NCBI GenBank assembly: GCA_938074535.1
Contig: CALJER010000017.1
Location: 1-64,000 of the forward strand
From: an uncultured archaeon
Lineage (GTDB): Archaea > Hadarchaeota > Hadarchaeia > Hadarchaeales > WYZ-LMO6
Direction: 5' to 3'
DNA length: 64,000 nt
Below the pieces are notes generated by a model. The model was given only the letters and a program-made list of their open reading frames with translations, did no database searches and was not told where the DNA came from. The translations under genes and the position numbers were made by a program. Within the stretch, counting starts at the first letter, position 1. Each line of letters starts with the position of its first letter. Shown here piece by piece: positions 13,443 to 21,393 of the stretch.

Positions 13443-14072
13443 TCACCTCCTCTGAGCTGTGGAAGCCCCCACCCTCACCGGGATGGGGACCTCGAGCCTG
13501 ACCCTGGTGCTGAGCTTCAGCAGGCCCACCAGAGGGGGGATGAAGAAGAGGGAGGTGAGGTGGTAGAGGGTGAAGGGAACCTGCAGGACCAGGGCCGTGA
13601 GCCAGGTGGAGGGGGAGGTGAGGGGCCCGTAGAAGCCCGTGAGGGGGCTGCCTATCACCCCCGTCCAGAAGTCGAAGAGGAGGATGGCCGCGGCCGCGGT
13701 GAGGGCGGTCCTTCCCACCAGGCCCCAGAAGCCGGAGAAGGGGGAGAGCCTGTTCCTGGTGGCCACCCACCACACCAGCAGGAAGCCCGACCAGGTGAAG
13801 AGGTAGATCCGGTGGAGGCCCCAGAACAGCAGGTCCGCCAGCAGCACCCCCGCCAGCACCATCAGCCCGAAGCTCCTCCCCAGCTTCCTCTCCGCCCCAC
13901 CGCCAGCGTTCCAGAGGTAGGTGGAGCCCGCCACCACCAGGACGGGAATCACCAGCTCCATGTTGGGGAGGGTGAGCCCCCTCAGGTAGAGGAGCTTGCT
14001 CATGCCTGCGAGCAGGAGGCACAACCCGGCGAAAAGCCAGAGCCTCCTCCTCAGTTCCCTCTCCGTGCCCAT
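13443..14072 (-). CDS. Six-helix membrane protein, ECF S-component-like
   Basis: A 209-residue integral membrane protein with about six hydrophobic helices. The segment around FWTGVIGSPLTGFYGPL and VPFTLYHLTSLFF is reminiscent of substrate-binding (S) components of energy-coupling factor transporters, but I did not find a certain family match. Pairing with a DUF4430 protein supports uptake of a vitamin-like compound. I chose the ATG at 14072, which lies about 25 bases from a TATA box (TTTATATT) and just after a palindrome; a TTG seven codons earlier would overlap the palindrome. Confidence 0.65.
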   Translation of the reverse strand: MGTERELRRRLWLFAGLCLLLAGMSKLLYLRGLTLPNMELVIPVLVVAGSTYLWNAGGGAERKLGRSFGLMVLAGVLLADLLFWGLHRIYLFTWSGFLLVWWVATRNRLSPFSGFWGLVGRTALTAAAAILLFDFWTGVIGSPLTGFYGPLTSPSTWLTALVLQVPFTLYHLTSLFFIPPLVGLLKLSTRVRLEVPIPVRVGASTAQRR

Positions 14073-14076
14073 CTTA

Positions 14077-14093
14077 TTGGATATACTGTCCAA
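14077..14093 (-). promoter_or_regulatory. Palindromic operator candidate before the DUF4430 operon
   Basis: TTGGATATACTGTCCAA has five-base inverted arms (TTGGA/TCCAA) with further partial symmetry inside. It sits between the TATA box and the ATG of the membrane protein gene, the usual place for an archaeal repressor site. It is unrelated to the sulfur-cluster palindrome. Confidence 0.5.
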
Positions 14094-14115
14094 TATAAAA
14101 AGCCTTTCCCAAAAA

Positions 14116-14424
14116 CTAAACCCTCTTGTAGGTGTAGACCCTGAACCACTCCTCGAGCGCCTCCACCAGCTTCTCCCTGAGCTCCTCCCCCCTCGCCCCC
14201 TCTTTCCTCAGAGCGGAGATCCTGGAGGAGAGAAAGGCCAGACCGAAGACCTCCTTTATCCACCTCTCGAAGTCCCCCCTGTAGAGATGGAACTCCAGGG
14301 AGTCCGTTCCCACCTTCTCCACCGCCTCCCTGAACTCCAGCAGGCTGTGTGCCAGGACTCCAAGGGGTCTGTCCACACCCGAGTAGAAGGAGAAGGGTTT
14401 GTCCACCCTACGGGCGGGATCCAT
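14116..14424 (-). CDS. DUF5752-like small protein
   Basis: A 102-residue protein similar in pattern to the archaeal DUF5752 family: RVDKPFSFYSGVDRP near the start, then SLLEFREAVEKV, SLEFHLYRGDFERWI and a charged helical tail. Proteins of this type are often encoded near carbohydrate-active enzymes, and here the 4-alpha-glucanotransferase gene lies about 100 bases upstream on the same strand. Its function is unknown. The ATG at 14424 is preceded by a TATA-like CTTTTTAGG at about 14446-14454; a TTG five codons earlier is the alternative. Confidence 0.7.
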   Translation of the reverse strand: MDPARRVDKPFSFYSGVDRPLGVLAHSLLEFREAVEKVGTDSLEFHLYRGDFERWIKEVFGLAFLSSRISALRKEGARGEELREKLVEALEEWFRVYTYKRV

Positions 14425-14538
14425 CACTTTCTCTCCCAACCCCGCCTAAAAAGGCTTCCACGGGAAACAGCCCAGCTTACGGAGGGTTCCGGTGCGGAGC
14501 CTTCTCCCGTCCTTCATCCCACCGTTCCTCCGGGAGTC

Positions 14539-16008
14539 TCAACCTCTTCCGTAGAGCTCCGTCAGCTCCTTCAGCCTCTCCACGGCCCCGGCGGTGAGCT
14601 GCCAGGGTTCCACCCTCCATCTCCAGTTTCCCTCCGCCTTTCCCGGGGTGTTCATCCTGGCCTCTTTCCCCAGCCCCAGCACGTCCTGAAGGGGGAGGAC
14701 GGCCAGCTCGGCCACGGAGCCCAGCGCCAGCCTCATGAACTCCACATGGACCTCCTCCGCCCCGACCTCCCTCCCCACGTACTTGAAGAACCTCCTCCTC
14801 ACCTCGGGGGAGGCCTCCTCCTCGAACCACCCCCTCACGGTGTTGTTGTCGTGCGTGCCCGTGTAGACCACGCAGTCCCTCCTGTGGTTGTGGGGGAGGT
14901 GGGGGCTGGAGGGACCCTCCCCGAAGGCGAACTGGAGCACCCTCATCCCCGGAAAACCGAGCTTTTCCCTGAGCTCCACCACCTCCTCCGTGATGGTTCC
15001 AAGATCCTCGGCCACGAAGGAGAGGAAGCCCAGCCTCCTCCTGGCCTCCCTGAAGAGCTCCTCCCCCGGTCCCTCCACCCACCTCCCCCTCTCCGCCGTC
15101 CTCTCCCCCGCCGGGACCTCCCAGTGGGCGACGAAGCCCCTGAAGTGGTCCACCCTCACCAGGTCGAACATCCTCCGGGCGTGCTCCATCCTCCTCACCC
15201 ACCACTCGTAGCCCTCCTCTTCCATCCTCTTCCAGTCGTAGACGGGCTGCCCCCAGAGCTGGCCGGTGGGGCTGAAGTAGTCGGGTGGCACCCCGGAGAC
15301 GAAGAGGGGTCTCCCTCCGCGGTCCAGCTTGAAGAGCTCCCTGTGCGCCCACACATCCGCGCTGTGGTGGTCGAGGTAGAAGGGCAAATCGCCCACCAGC
15401 CTGATCCCCCTCCTGCGGCAGTACCCCCTCACTCCCTCCCACTGGAGGTGGAAGAGGTACTGCAGGAGCTTCTCCTCCTCCACCTCTTCCCTCAGCTTTT
15501 CCCCCGCCCCCCGCAGGGCCCCTGGGTCCCTGTTCCTAAGCCCCTCCGGCCACTCCGTCCAGGGTTTGCCCAGCCTCCTGGAGAGGGCGGCGAAGAGGGA
15601 GAAGTCCTCCAGCCACCAGGAGTTCCTGGCGCAGAACTCCTCAAAGCCCTCCCCCCCTCCCCTCCTGAAGCGCTCGCAGACCTTCTGAAACAACCCGCGC
15701 TTGTGGAGGAGGACGGAGGGGTAGTCCACCCGGCCGTGGGGGAAGGGAGGGGGAGAGGCCTCCTCCTGCGTGAGCCATCCTTCCCTCACCATCTCCTCGG
15801 GGCTCAGGAGGAGGACGTTTCCCGCGAAGGCTGAGGTGGGGTGGTAGGGGGAGTCACCGGAGGGGGGGAGGAGGGGGAGGAACTGCCAGTACCTCTGCCC
15901 GGCTTCGGAAAGGAGGTCGGCGAAGCCCTTGGCCCAGGGACCCAGATCCCCTATCCCGTGGGGCGAGGGCAGGGAAGTGAAGTGCAGAAGGATGCCGCTC
16001 GCCCTCAT
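14539..16008 (-). CDS. malQ: 4-alpha-glucanotransferase (amylomaltase), GH77
   Basis: A 489-residue GH77 enzyme that moves alpha-1,4-glucan segments between maltodextrins. Family motifs are clear: GILLHFTSLPSPHGIGDLG at the start, YWQFLPLLP, GDSPYHPTSAFAGN, DLPFYLDHHSADVWAH with a catalytic-region Asp, VRVDHFRGF (nucleophile Asp), EDLGTITEEV (acid/base Glu), and GTHDNNTVRGWF (transition-state Asp). Length is normal. The ATG overlaps the stop of the HhH glycosylase gene as ATGA, so it is translationally coupled to it. Confidence 0.95.
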   Translation of the reverse strand: MRASGILLHFTSLPSPHGIGDLGPWAKGFADLLSEAGQRYWQFLPLLPPSGDSPYHPTSAFAGNVLLLSPEEMVREGWLTQEEASPPPFPHGRVDYPSVLLHKRGLFQKVCERFRRGGGEGFEEFCARNSWWLEDFSLFAALSRRLGKPWTEWPEGLRNRDPGALRGAGEKLREEVEEEKLLQYLFHLQWEGVRGYCRRRGIRLVGDLPFYLDHHSADVWAHRELFKLDRGGRPLFVSGVPPDYFSPTGQLWGQPVYDWKRMEEEGYEWWVRRMEHARRMFDLVRVDHFRGFVAHWEVPAGERTAERGRWVEGPGEELFREARRRLGFLSFVAEDLGTITEEVVELREKLGFPGMRVLQFAFGEGPSSPHLPHNHRRDCVVYTGTHDNNTVRGWFEEEASPEVRRRFFKYVGREVGAEEVHVEFMRLALGSVAELAVLPLQDVLGLGKEARMNTPGKAEGNWRWRVEPWQLTAGAVERLKELTELYGRG

Positions 16009-16619
16009 CCCTTTTTCCCCCCGCATCCCCCCGAGGCCGGGCAGGAGGTGCACCTCTTCCTCCTGCAGTACTCCAGGCCGAGCCTGACCAGCCTGGGCTC
16101 CAGCCCCTTCATCCTCCCCTCCCCCCTTATGCCCAGCCTTCCCGCCACCTCCCTCGCCAGAGGAGAAAGAGGGGGATCGGCCTTCTCCCAGATTCCCCTG
16201 AGCTCCCTGAGGAAGATGCAGGCGGTGGTGGGGCCTATTCCCCTGAACTCCTGAAGCTTCCTCATGAGGTCCTCAGGGTCGGCGGCCGAAGCGTGAAGCC
16301 TCTCCAATCCGCCCTCCTCCTTCAGCCTCCTGCAGATCTCCAGCAGCCTGTCGGCGGTGGAGAAGTCGTAGCGGACGTAGCCCCCCTCGTCCAGGGCCCT
16401 GACCAGCCTGGCCCATCCGGCCTCCAGTATCCTCCCCGGGCTGGTGTATCCCCTGCGCTCGAACTCCCTGAAGGTCCGGAGGGCTATCCCCGCGGAGATC
16501 CTTCTGCCAAAGAGGAGGGAGGCCAGGAACCACTTGAACCTGTCGCCCGGCTTCCTCAGGTCGAGGCCCAGCTCCTCGGGATAGCTCCTGAGGGGCACCC
16601 GAGCCATACCGGACCTCAT
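16005..16619 (-). CDS. HhH-GPD DNA glycosylase-like protein
   Basis: A 204-residue protein of the endonuclease III superfamily. A helix-hairpin-helix is visible at about 122-140 (EFRGIGPTTACIFL), followed by a C-terminal cysteine cluster (CRRKRCTSCPASGGC) that resembles the Fe-S loop of Nth but with Cys spacing 4-2-5 in place of the usual 6-2-5. The lysine that makes endonuclease III bifunctional is replaced by Thr131, so a monofunctional glycosylase would be expected; Asp148 is a candidate for the general catalytic Asp. The ATG at 16619 is used; Met5 is possible. It overlaps malQ by ATGA although the functions seem unrelated. Confidence 0.78.
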   Translation of the reverse strand: MRSGMARVPLRSYPEELGLDLRKPGDRFKWFLASLLFGRRISAGIALRTFREFERRGYTSPGRILEAGWARLVRALDEGGYVRYDFSTADRLLEICRRLKEEGGLERLHASAADPEDLMRKLQEFRGIGPTTACIFLRELRGIWEKADPPLSPLAREVAGRLGIRGEGRMKGLEPRLVRLGLEYCRRKRCTSCPASGGCGGKKG

Positions 16620-16667
16620 CCTTTCCAGTGGGAAAACTGTGGAAAAAAGGGGAGGGGGTGAGAAACC

Positions 16668-17531
16668 TCACCCCGAAACGCTCTGGATCAGCTCGGGCAT
16701 CGCCACCTGCTCGGCCTGTAGGTGAATCGTCTTCATGGTGACGCCGGTCATGGTGATGGTGGGCAGCAGATGCTTTGAAATGCTCACGATCCACGGGACC
16801 GAGCTCCCCCTCCACTCCAGGGGTAGCAGACCTATCGCCTTCCCCTTCACGTAGGTGGTGTAAAGGAGAGCGTTCTTCATCTCGATCCTTGGAGAGGACA
16901 TCACGTAGGAACCCGCGGACATGGTGACTCCCTTGGTGCTCATGCCACCCGCCTGAATCTTGGTGGCCTTGACACCGCTGTAGGTGGTCCCCACGATGTC
17001 GTAGCTGGACATGGTGCTGGAGCTGGCCTTCACCTCCACCTCGGAGGGGAAGGTTTTTGACAGGAAACCCTGGACGGAAACATTGGTTCCGCGGAGATAC
17101 AGGGCGTGCATGATCACCCTGGGCAACGTGGCCGGATCCCCCAGCGCCTCCTTGAGGGTGAAGACCCTCCCGGTGTAGGGATCCTTCAGGCCCAGCGGCA
17201 CTTGGTCTCCCGTCCAGGAGATCCCCCCGCCCCATGCTCCCACGTACACCGCATAGATGCTCACGTTCTCCCACACCAGCTTGGATGCCGTGAGCTCGAA
17301 GCCGCTCTGGTACATCCCCGTCACTTCCATGCGCTGGGCGGTGATGAGGGTGCAGGGAATTCCGTTGTAGCTGGATGGAACCATCTCCCACCCCCACATC
17401 TTCACTTCGCTCGCCGTGACCAGATAGCACGCTGTTCCCTGGGCCAGAGCCCCTCCCGCGAAAAGCGTGGAGAGCGGGACCAGGGCCAGCACTAAGCATA
17501 GCCCGGTCGAAACCGATTTCACCGGAACCAC
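16668..17531 (-). CDS. Secreted repeat protein of the surface cassette
   Basis: A 287-residue exported protein. It has an N-terminal signal peptide ending near FAGGALAQG, then a body of short strands rich in Val, Thr, Ser and Met with many amphipathic turns, as in beta-solenoid or DUF6230-like proteins. The region ACYLVTASEVKMWGWEM and IPCTLITAQRMEVTG resembles part of the membrane protein at 19196 (VKVGKVTLWDYDIEG, VPCTRITARKARISG), so these are relatives. It is the last gene of a four-gene operon with a signal peptidase. The GTG at 17531 is used; a GTG three codons later (17522) would give MKSVSTGL, a more typical signal start. Function unknown, probably cell surface. Confidence 0.72.
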   Translation of the reverse strand: MVPVKSVSTGLCLVLALVPLSTLFAGGALAQGTACYLVTASEVKMWGWEMVPSSYNGIPCTLITAQRMEVTGMYQSGFELTASKLVWENVSIYAVYVGAWGGGISWTGDQVPLGLKDPYTGRVFTLKEALGDPATLPRVIMHALYLRGTNVSVQGFLSKTFPSEVEVKASSSTMSSYDIVGTTYSGVKATKIQAGGMSTKGVTMSAGSYVMSSPRIEMKNALLYTTYVKGKAIGLLPLEWRGSSVPWIVSISKHLLPTITMTGVTMKTIHLQAEQVAMPELIQSVSG

Positions 17532-17535
17532 TTCC

Positions 17536-18048
17536 TCACACTATCTGGATGTAGGCCTTCATGTTGTCGATGGTGATGGTGGCCAGGGACTGCTTGATCA
17601 CCTTGGCGCTCAGGTTTTCCATCTGCGCGCTGCCTGCCAGCACGTAGACTCCCTCGGGTATGTCCCTCCCCTCCATGGACATGTTGTTCATGATGGCTTT
17701 GCCCGCATTGATCTGGGTAGCCGTCATCGAGAGACCGCTGCCCGCGGCCGCGTCTCCCAGAATCCAGGCTCTCACCGTGGCCCCTCCCAGGTTGAACTCC
17801 CGGAGAATCTTCATCTTCTGGATATTGACGGTCTTCATCTCCGTTACCAGCACGGGTTCTATGAGTCCCCCCTGGACTATCGTGGAGCCGTACATCTTCA
17901 TGTTGTCACCGACCACCTTCTCTGCCGTCAAATCGAAGGTGTACCCTGGGAGGCCGAAGACGATGCCCATCGAGAGGCTCAGCACCAGTATCCCCACCAT
18001 CGAACCCACTCCTGCCACCGAAGCTGCCAAGAAGACTCCTTTCCTCAT
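17536..18048 (-). CDS. DUF6230-like secreted protein
   Basis: A 170-residue protein with one N-terminal hydrophobic segment (about 4-30, MRKGVFLAASVAG then LVLSLSMGIVFG) and an extracellular domain of repeated strands: FDLTAEKVVGDNMKMYG, VTEMKTVNIQKMKI, MTATQINAGKAIM, ATITIDNMKAYIQIV. The layout resembles DUF6230 proteins of actinobacteria, which are encoded next to DUF6114 membrane proteins; here too a DUF6114-like domain is encoded upstream. The ATG overlaps the stop of that gene as ATGA. Its function is unknown. Confidence 0.68.
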   Translation of the reverse strand: MRKGVFLAASVAGVGSMVGILVLSLSMGIVFGLPGYTFDLTAEKVVGDNMKMYGSTIVQGGLIEPVLVTEMKTVNIQKMKILREFNLGGATVRAWILGDAAAGSGLSMTATQINAGKAIMNNMSMEGRDIPEGVYVLAGSAQMENLSAKVIKQSLATITIDNMKAYIQIV

Positions 18049-19199
18049 TCCTTCACCTCTGGGTGTTCTTCGCCGTGGATCGGGGCTCGACCGCTCTCCG
18101 GGGTTGCGGGTTTTTCTCCCCTCCTCTCCACCGACGAGCGCAAGAGGGAATGAATCCTGCCCACCGCCTCCTCCAGCCCACCGCCCCCACCCCTCCTCTC
18201 CGTCTGGGCGGGGAGAACACCCTCCTCCAGGGGTGGGACTTTCTCCTCGCGCCGAACGGGTTCCTCTACTAGGGAGGGGGCCTGCGAAAGCGAGGGGGGC
18301 TGCCAGGCCAGGGCGTGGGCCCCGGCCACGATGGTGAAGAGGGAGGCGAAGACCTCCCCCACCGGCATGGAGAAGAAGGAAACGACGCCCACGACGATGA
18401 ACACCACCCCTATGATGGAGGTGAGGCGGTCCGAACGGAGCCAGAGCATGGCCCCTGCCAGCCCCATGGTGAGGAGGGCCAGGAGAGGGGTGAGGAAGAG
18501 GTCGGGGTGGCGGAGGTAGAGCTGGCCCGGCACCACCCTGCAGGAGGTGAGGATCCAGGCCCCTCCCAGGAAGGCGAACAATATGGCCCAGAAGGGCCAC
18601 CTCTCCCTGAAGCGCCTGAGGGAGGAGAGGGAGTTCAGGAAGAAGGGGACGGAGAGGCAGAGAAGGACGAAGAAAAGCAGCCTGAGCAGGCCGCTGGACA
18701 GGTACCAGGCCGCGGCCAGCCCCACCGAGGGGAGGGCCGTGAGCCCCTCCCTGAGGGTGAGGTGGGGCCTGCTTAACTTCACCTCGGGCATGGCCCAGGT
18801 GAAGGCCAGGAGAAAGAAGAGACTCGCGAAGAGGGCTATGCCCAAGGGGGAGCGGGCGAAGAGGAAGAGGGAACCCAGCCCCGGAATCACCCTGTCCACC
18901 TTTCCCACCACCGCGCTCTTTGGCACCGCCCAGGGATCTGGATCGGGATTGGCGTCCCCCTTGGTGGTGAGGGTCTCCTCCCCCACGGAGAGCACCCGGT
19001 GACAGATGTTTCTGTAGACCACCACGTCGCCCTCCCTTATCTCTCCCGCAGGCTTCAGGAGGACCAAATCCCCGTTGGAGATGGAGGGCTCCATGGACCC
19101 GCCCTGCATCACGTACACCCTTCCCTTCAGCAGGAGGGGGACCGCCAGCAGGAGGGAGAAAAAGAGCAGTATCACCGGCAGGAGCTTTCTCAGGCTCAA
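18045..19199 (-). CDS. Signal peptidase I fused to a DUF6114-like membrane domain
   Basis: A 384-residue membrane protein with two parts. The N-terminal part (about 1-130) is an S26 signal peptidase: a membrane anchor, the catalytic serine in GGSMEPSISNGD, and the Ser-His type second motif RNICHRVLSVGEE with KGDANPDPDPW following. The C-terminal part (about 130-310) has seven or so hydrophobic helices, of which the last four (RERWPFWAILFAFLGG through FTIVAGAHALAW) resemble the DUF6114 domain. A polar, charged tail of about 75 residues ends it. The TTG start overlaps the previous stop as TTGA. The fusion suggests a dedicated peptidase for the neighbouring secreted proteins. Confidence 0.75.
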   Translation of the reverse strand: MSLRKLLPVILLFFSLLLAVPLLLKGRVYVMQGGSMEPSISNGDLVLLKPAGEIREGDVVVYRNICHRVLSVGEETLTTKGDANPDPDPWAVPKSAVVGKVDRVIPGLGSLFLFARSPLGIALFASLFFLLAFTWAMPEVKLSRPHLTLREGLTALPSVGLAAAWYLSSGLLRLLFFVLLCLSVPFFLNSLSSLRRFRERWPFWAILFAFLGGAWILTSCRVVPGQLYLRHPDLFLTPLLALLTMGLAGAMLWLRSDRLTSIIGVVFIVVGVVSFFSMPVGEVFASLFTIVAGAHALAWQPPSLSQAPSLVEEPVRREEKVPPLEEGVLPAQTERRGGGGGLEEAVGRIHSLLRSSVERRGEKPATPESGRAPIHGEEHPEVKE

Positions 19200-20080
19200 C
19201 CCATCTCCACCCCCCTGAGCGTGATTCTACCCCCCTCCATCGAGACCATGTGCATGGTGACGTCGGAGAAGGTGGTGGGGTTTCCCAGGAGCCCCACCGT
19301 CCAGGGTGGAGAGCTCCCTCCCTTCCAGCCGGACTGTACGCGCATGCCGAAGGCGCTGCCCGTCCCCCTCATGTAGGTGACGTAGGCCTGGAGGTTCTCC
19401 ACCTCCATGGAGGAGGCCCACAGCCCCAGCCCCCCTCCCGCCATCTCCTGCCCGGAGATCCTGGCCTTCCTGGCCGTGATGCGGGTGCAGGGCACCCCCT
19501 GGTACTCCACCGGCCCCTCGATGTCATAGTCCCAGAGGGTGACCTTCCCCACCTTCACCCCGTACTCACCGGCGGCCGTGGGGGGTTCGGGTGGCGGCGG
19601 CATCGCCATCATCACGACCGCCGGTGAGACGAGGAACCAGACCCCCAGAACGATGATGAGAAAAACCGCAACGATGAAGACGGAGAGGAAGGCGTAACGC
19701 AGACCGAGCATGAAGGAGGAGGGAAGGGAGAAGACGATCATGAGGAAGACCAGAAAACCGACCAGGGGCCAGAGAGACCAGGAGGGGAGGCGGGAGAAGA
19801 GAACGAGCAGGAGGATGAGGGAGGAGAGCGCGAGGTCGAAGATCAGCCTGTGCCTGTTCACCCTCATCCAGAGGGAAACGTTGAAGCCGAAGAACTTCGC
19901 CCACACCCTGGAGGGGACAAGCCTCAACCGCTGGAGCCTCCTCTCCTCCTCGGGCGGCGTGGGAGGAGGTACCTTCTCCGGGGGTGGCGGGGGGGGTCTT
20001 CCCTCTATCCTCCGCAGGAGCTCTTCTCTCCACGCCTCCCGGTTCTCAGGGTGTTTCCCCCAGGTCCCCAGACCGCCCAA
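19196..20080 (-). CDS. Membrane-anchored relative of the secreted cassette protein
   Basis: A 294-residue protein with a proline-rich cytoplasmic N terminus (about 1-50, including RPPPPPPEKVPPPTPPEE), four or five hydrophobic helices (about 80-160), and an outside domain (about 165-294) of strands similar to the protein at 16668. That domain includes GVPCTRITARKARISG and TTFSDVTMHMVSMEG. It is the first gene of the four-gene surface operon. The only in-frame start near the 5' end is a TTG at 20080, since an in-frame stop lies two codons upstream; the true start could be further in. Confidence 0.65.
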   Translation of the reverse strand: MGGLGTWGKHPENREAWREELLRRIEGRPPPPPPEKVPPPTPPEEERRLQRLRLVPSRVWAKFFGFNVSLWMRVNRHRLIFDLALSSLILLLVLFSRLPSWSLWPLVGFLVFLMIVFSLPSSFMLGLRYAFLSVFIVAVFLIIVLGVWFLVSPAVVMMAMPPPPEPPTAAGEYGVKVGKVTLWDYDIEGPVEYQGVPCTRITARKARISGQEMAGGGLGLWASSMEVENLQAYVTYMRGTGSAFGMRVQSGWKGGSSPPWTVGLLGNPTTFSDVTMHMVSMEGGRITLRGVEMG

Positions 20081-20248
20081 CCTTCACCCGCCCCATCTGG
20101 CTTGATCCAGCCGCTGCGTCTCGGAGAGGGATTTCAAGAGGTCCGGTAAAAGCGACTACTGAAGTTTGTTCTGGAAGATTGTTCGGTGGAAACCCACCCC
20201 AACGAGCCCCTGCTCTATCCCCTAGGCTCCCGCTCCCACAGTCTGGGA

Positions 20249-21061
20249 CTAGTAGAGAGCCTGAGCACCTGCCGCATCACCCGGCTCCAGGGAAACCTTG
20301 CAGGTCTCCCCGAAGTCCGCATAACCGTACATGGTCATGGCCCAGTAACACTCATCATAGAGGTCGTCGAGACCCGTGACGTGACCCGCCTCGTGGGTTG
20401 CTATGTTCTGGAGATCGAAGGCACCGATAAGCGTATATCCAGAACCCTCACCGTCCCGGTCTATCCCCCAGCGGTAGTAGGAGTTGAACACCATATCCGC
20501 GTCCACCAGCTCTCCCGTATCCGTGAGGTACCAAAGGTAGGTTACCGCCACCACCCCCTTCTTCAATCTGCCCCATGTCACCACGTTCTTATAGTCGGGG
20601 CGCCTGGTGCTTGCGCTGGCGAACCTGTCCGTGGTGACCCTGTGGTCGTACAGCTCCACCTCCACCGCCTCGTCCCAGTTCTCGAAGGCCCTCCGGATGG
20701 CTCCCACCACCTCACCTTCCTTCAACCCGTAGGATCTTACTGCCAGGGTGGGATTCACCACGTAAGGAACACCCTTGGGGTATCTGGAAAGATCCCACCA
20801 CACCCCTAGGAGCGCGTAGGCATCCGGATTACCATCGTTATCAGGATCCCCTATTCCCACCACCTCCCCCTGAGCCGAGATCTTTTCCTCCCCCGCATAG
20901 CGGATGAGGATCAATCTGCTCAGCTTCCCGAAGTGGTCCACAACCTTCCGCTTTCCCTCCCACTCCCCTGGGAAGAGGTCTTCCTCCGGAGGAACAGCCA
21001 GAACGGGGGAAGAGAGAGCCAGGAGGAGGAAAAAAACCAGCGGCAAAGCCAGAACCCTCAT
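20249..21061 (-). CDS. Secreted matrixin-type metalloprotease
   Basis: A 270-residue exported zinc protease. It has a signal peptide (about 1-22, ending SSPVLAVPP), a calcium-loop-like DPDNDGNPD, and a metzincin catalytic site HEAGHVTGLDDLYDEC: the HExxHxxG motif, with an Asp where the third His of the long metzincin motif often lies. A Met-turn candidate MTMYGY follows. ADMVFNSYYRWGID resembles the calcium/zinc strand of matrixins. It would act outside the cell, for example on surface proteins. It stands alone; the surface cassette lies directly downstream on the same strand, about 170 bases away. Confidence 0.85.
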   Translation of the reverse strand: MRVLALPLVFFLLLALSSPVLAVPPEEDLFPGEWEGKRKVVDHFGKLSRLILIRYAGEEKISAQGEVVGIGDPDNDGNPDAYALLGVWWDLSRYPKGVPYVVNPTLAVRSYGLKEGEVVGAIRRAFENWDEAVEVELYDHRVTTDRFASASTRRPDYKNVVTWGRLKKGVVAVTYLWYLTDTGELVDADMVFNSYYRWGIDRDGEGSGYTLIGAFDLQNIATHEAGHVTGLDDLYDECYWAMTMYGYADFGETCKVSLEPGDAAGAQALY

Positions 21062-21121
21062 TGGAGAAACCTTCAGTGGGGGTAGTTATAAAGTTATGGT
21101 AAGCCGTGTTTCCTCTGAGTA

Positions 21122-21283
21122 TCACTTTTTCATTGTCAGACCTCCAAGCGCCCTCACCCTGCGCTCGTACCTCACGGAAACGTCCGGGACCGGGAAGAGA
21201 TGCTCCTCACCCTCGTGTGTGGAAAGCCCCACGTGCAGGACGGGCTTCACCAGACCCTCGGCAATCTTGGCCAGACCCTCCAT
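21122..21283 (-). CDS. Possible small protein or gene remnant
   Basis: A 53-codon frame on the minus strand starting at ATG 21283 (a GTG lies at 21292). The translation looks protein-like, with GLVKPVLHVGLSTHEGEEHLFP and DVSVRYERRVRALGG, and the open frame extends upstream past the start. I recognise no family. It may be a real small gene, the end of a decayed gene, or chance in GC-rich DNA. Confidence 0.25.
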   Translation of the reverse strand: MEGLAKIAEGLVKPVLHVGLSTHEGEEHLFPVPDVSVRYERRVRALGGLTMKK

Positions 21284-21309
21284 CTTCTCCACCCGAGCCC
21301 CGGGATAAA

Positions 21310-21337
21310 GGCGCCCACTGAAAACAGTTCTGGCGCC
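21310..21337. repeat. Inverted repeat GGCGCC-n-ACTG-AAAA-CAGT-n-GGCGCC
   Basis: Two nested symmetric pairs, GGCGCC (21310-21315 and 21332-21337) and ACTG/CAGT (21317-21320 and 21325-21328), surround a central AAAA. It could fold as a hairpin or be a binding site. It is 56 bases upstream of the wHTH gene at 21394. Confidence 0.35.
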
Positions 21338-21393
21338 TTCTTCTGGCGCTAACTCCAGTTCTCCTTTAAGCCATCCCTCACACCAGCTTCTCC

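Larger units (their letters stand above)
21062..21393. other. Intergenic region between matrixin and wHTH genes
   Basis: About 330 bases without a secure gene. It holds the promoter side of the matrixin gene (GGTAGTTATAAAG near 21078-21091), a GC-rich inverted repeat at 21310-21337, a TATA-like CTTTAAG (21363-21369) for the plus-strand wHTH gene, and one short minus-strand open frame listed separately. Confidence 0.6.
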
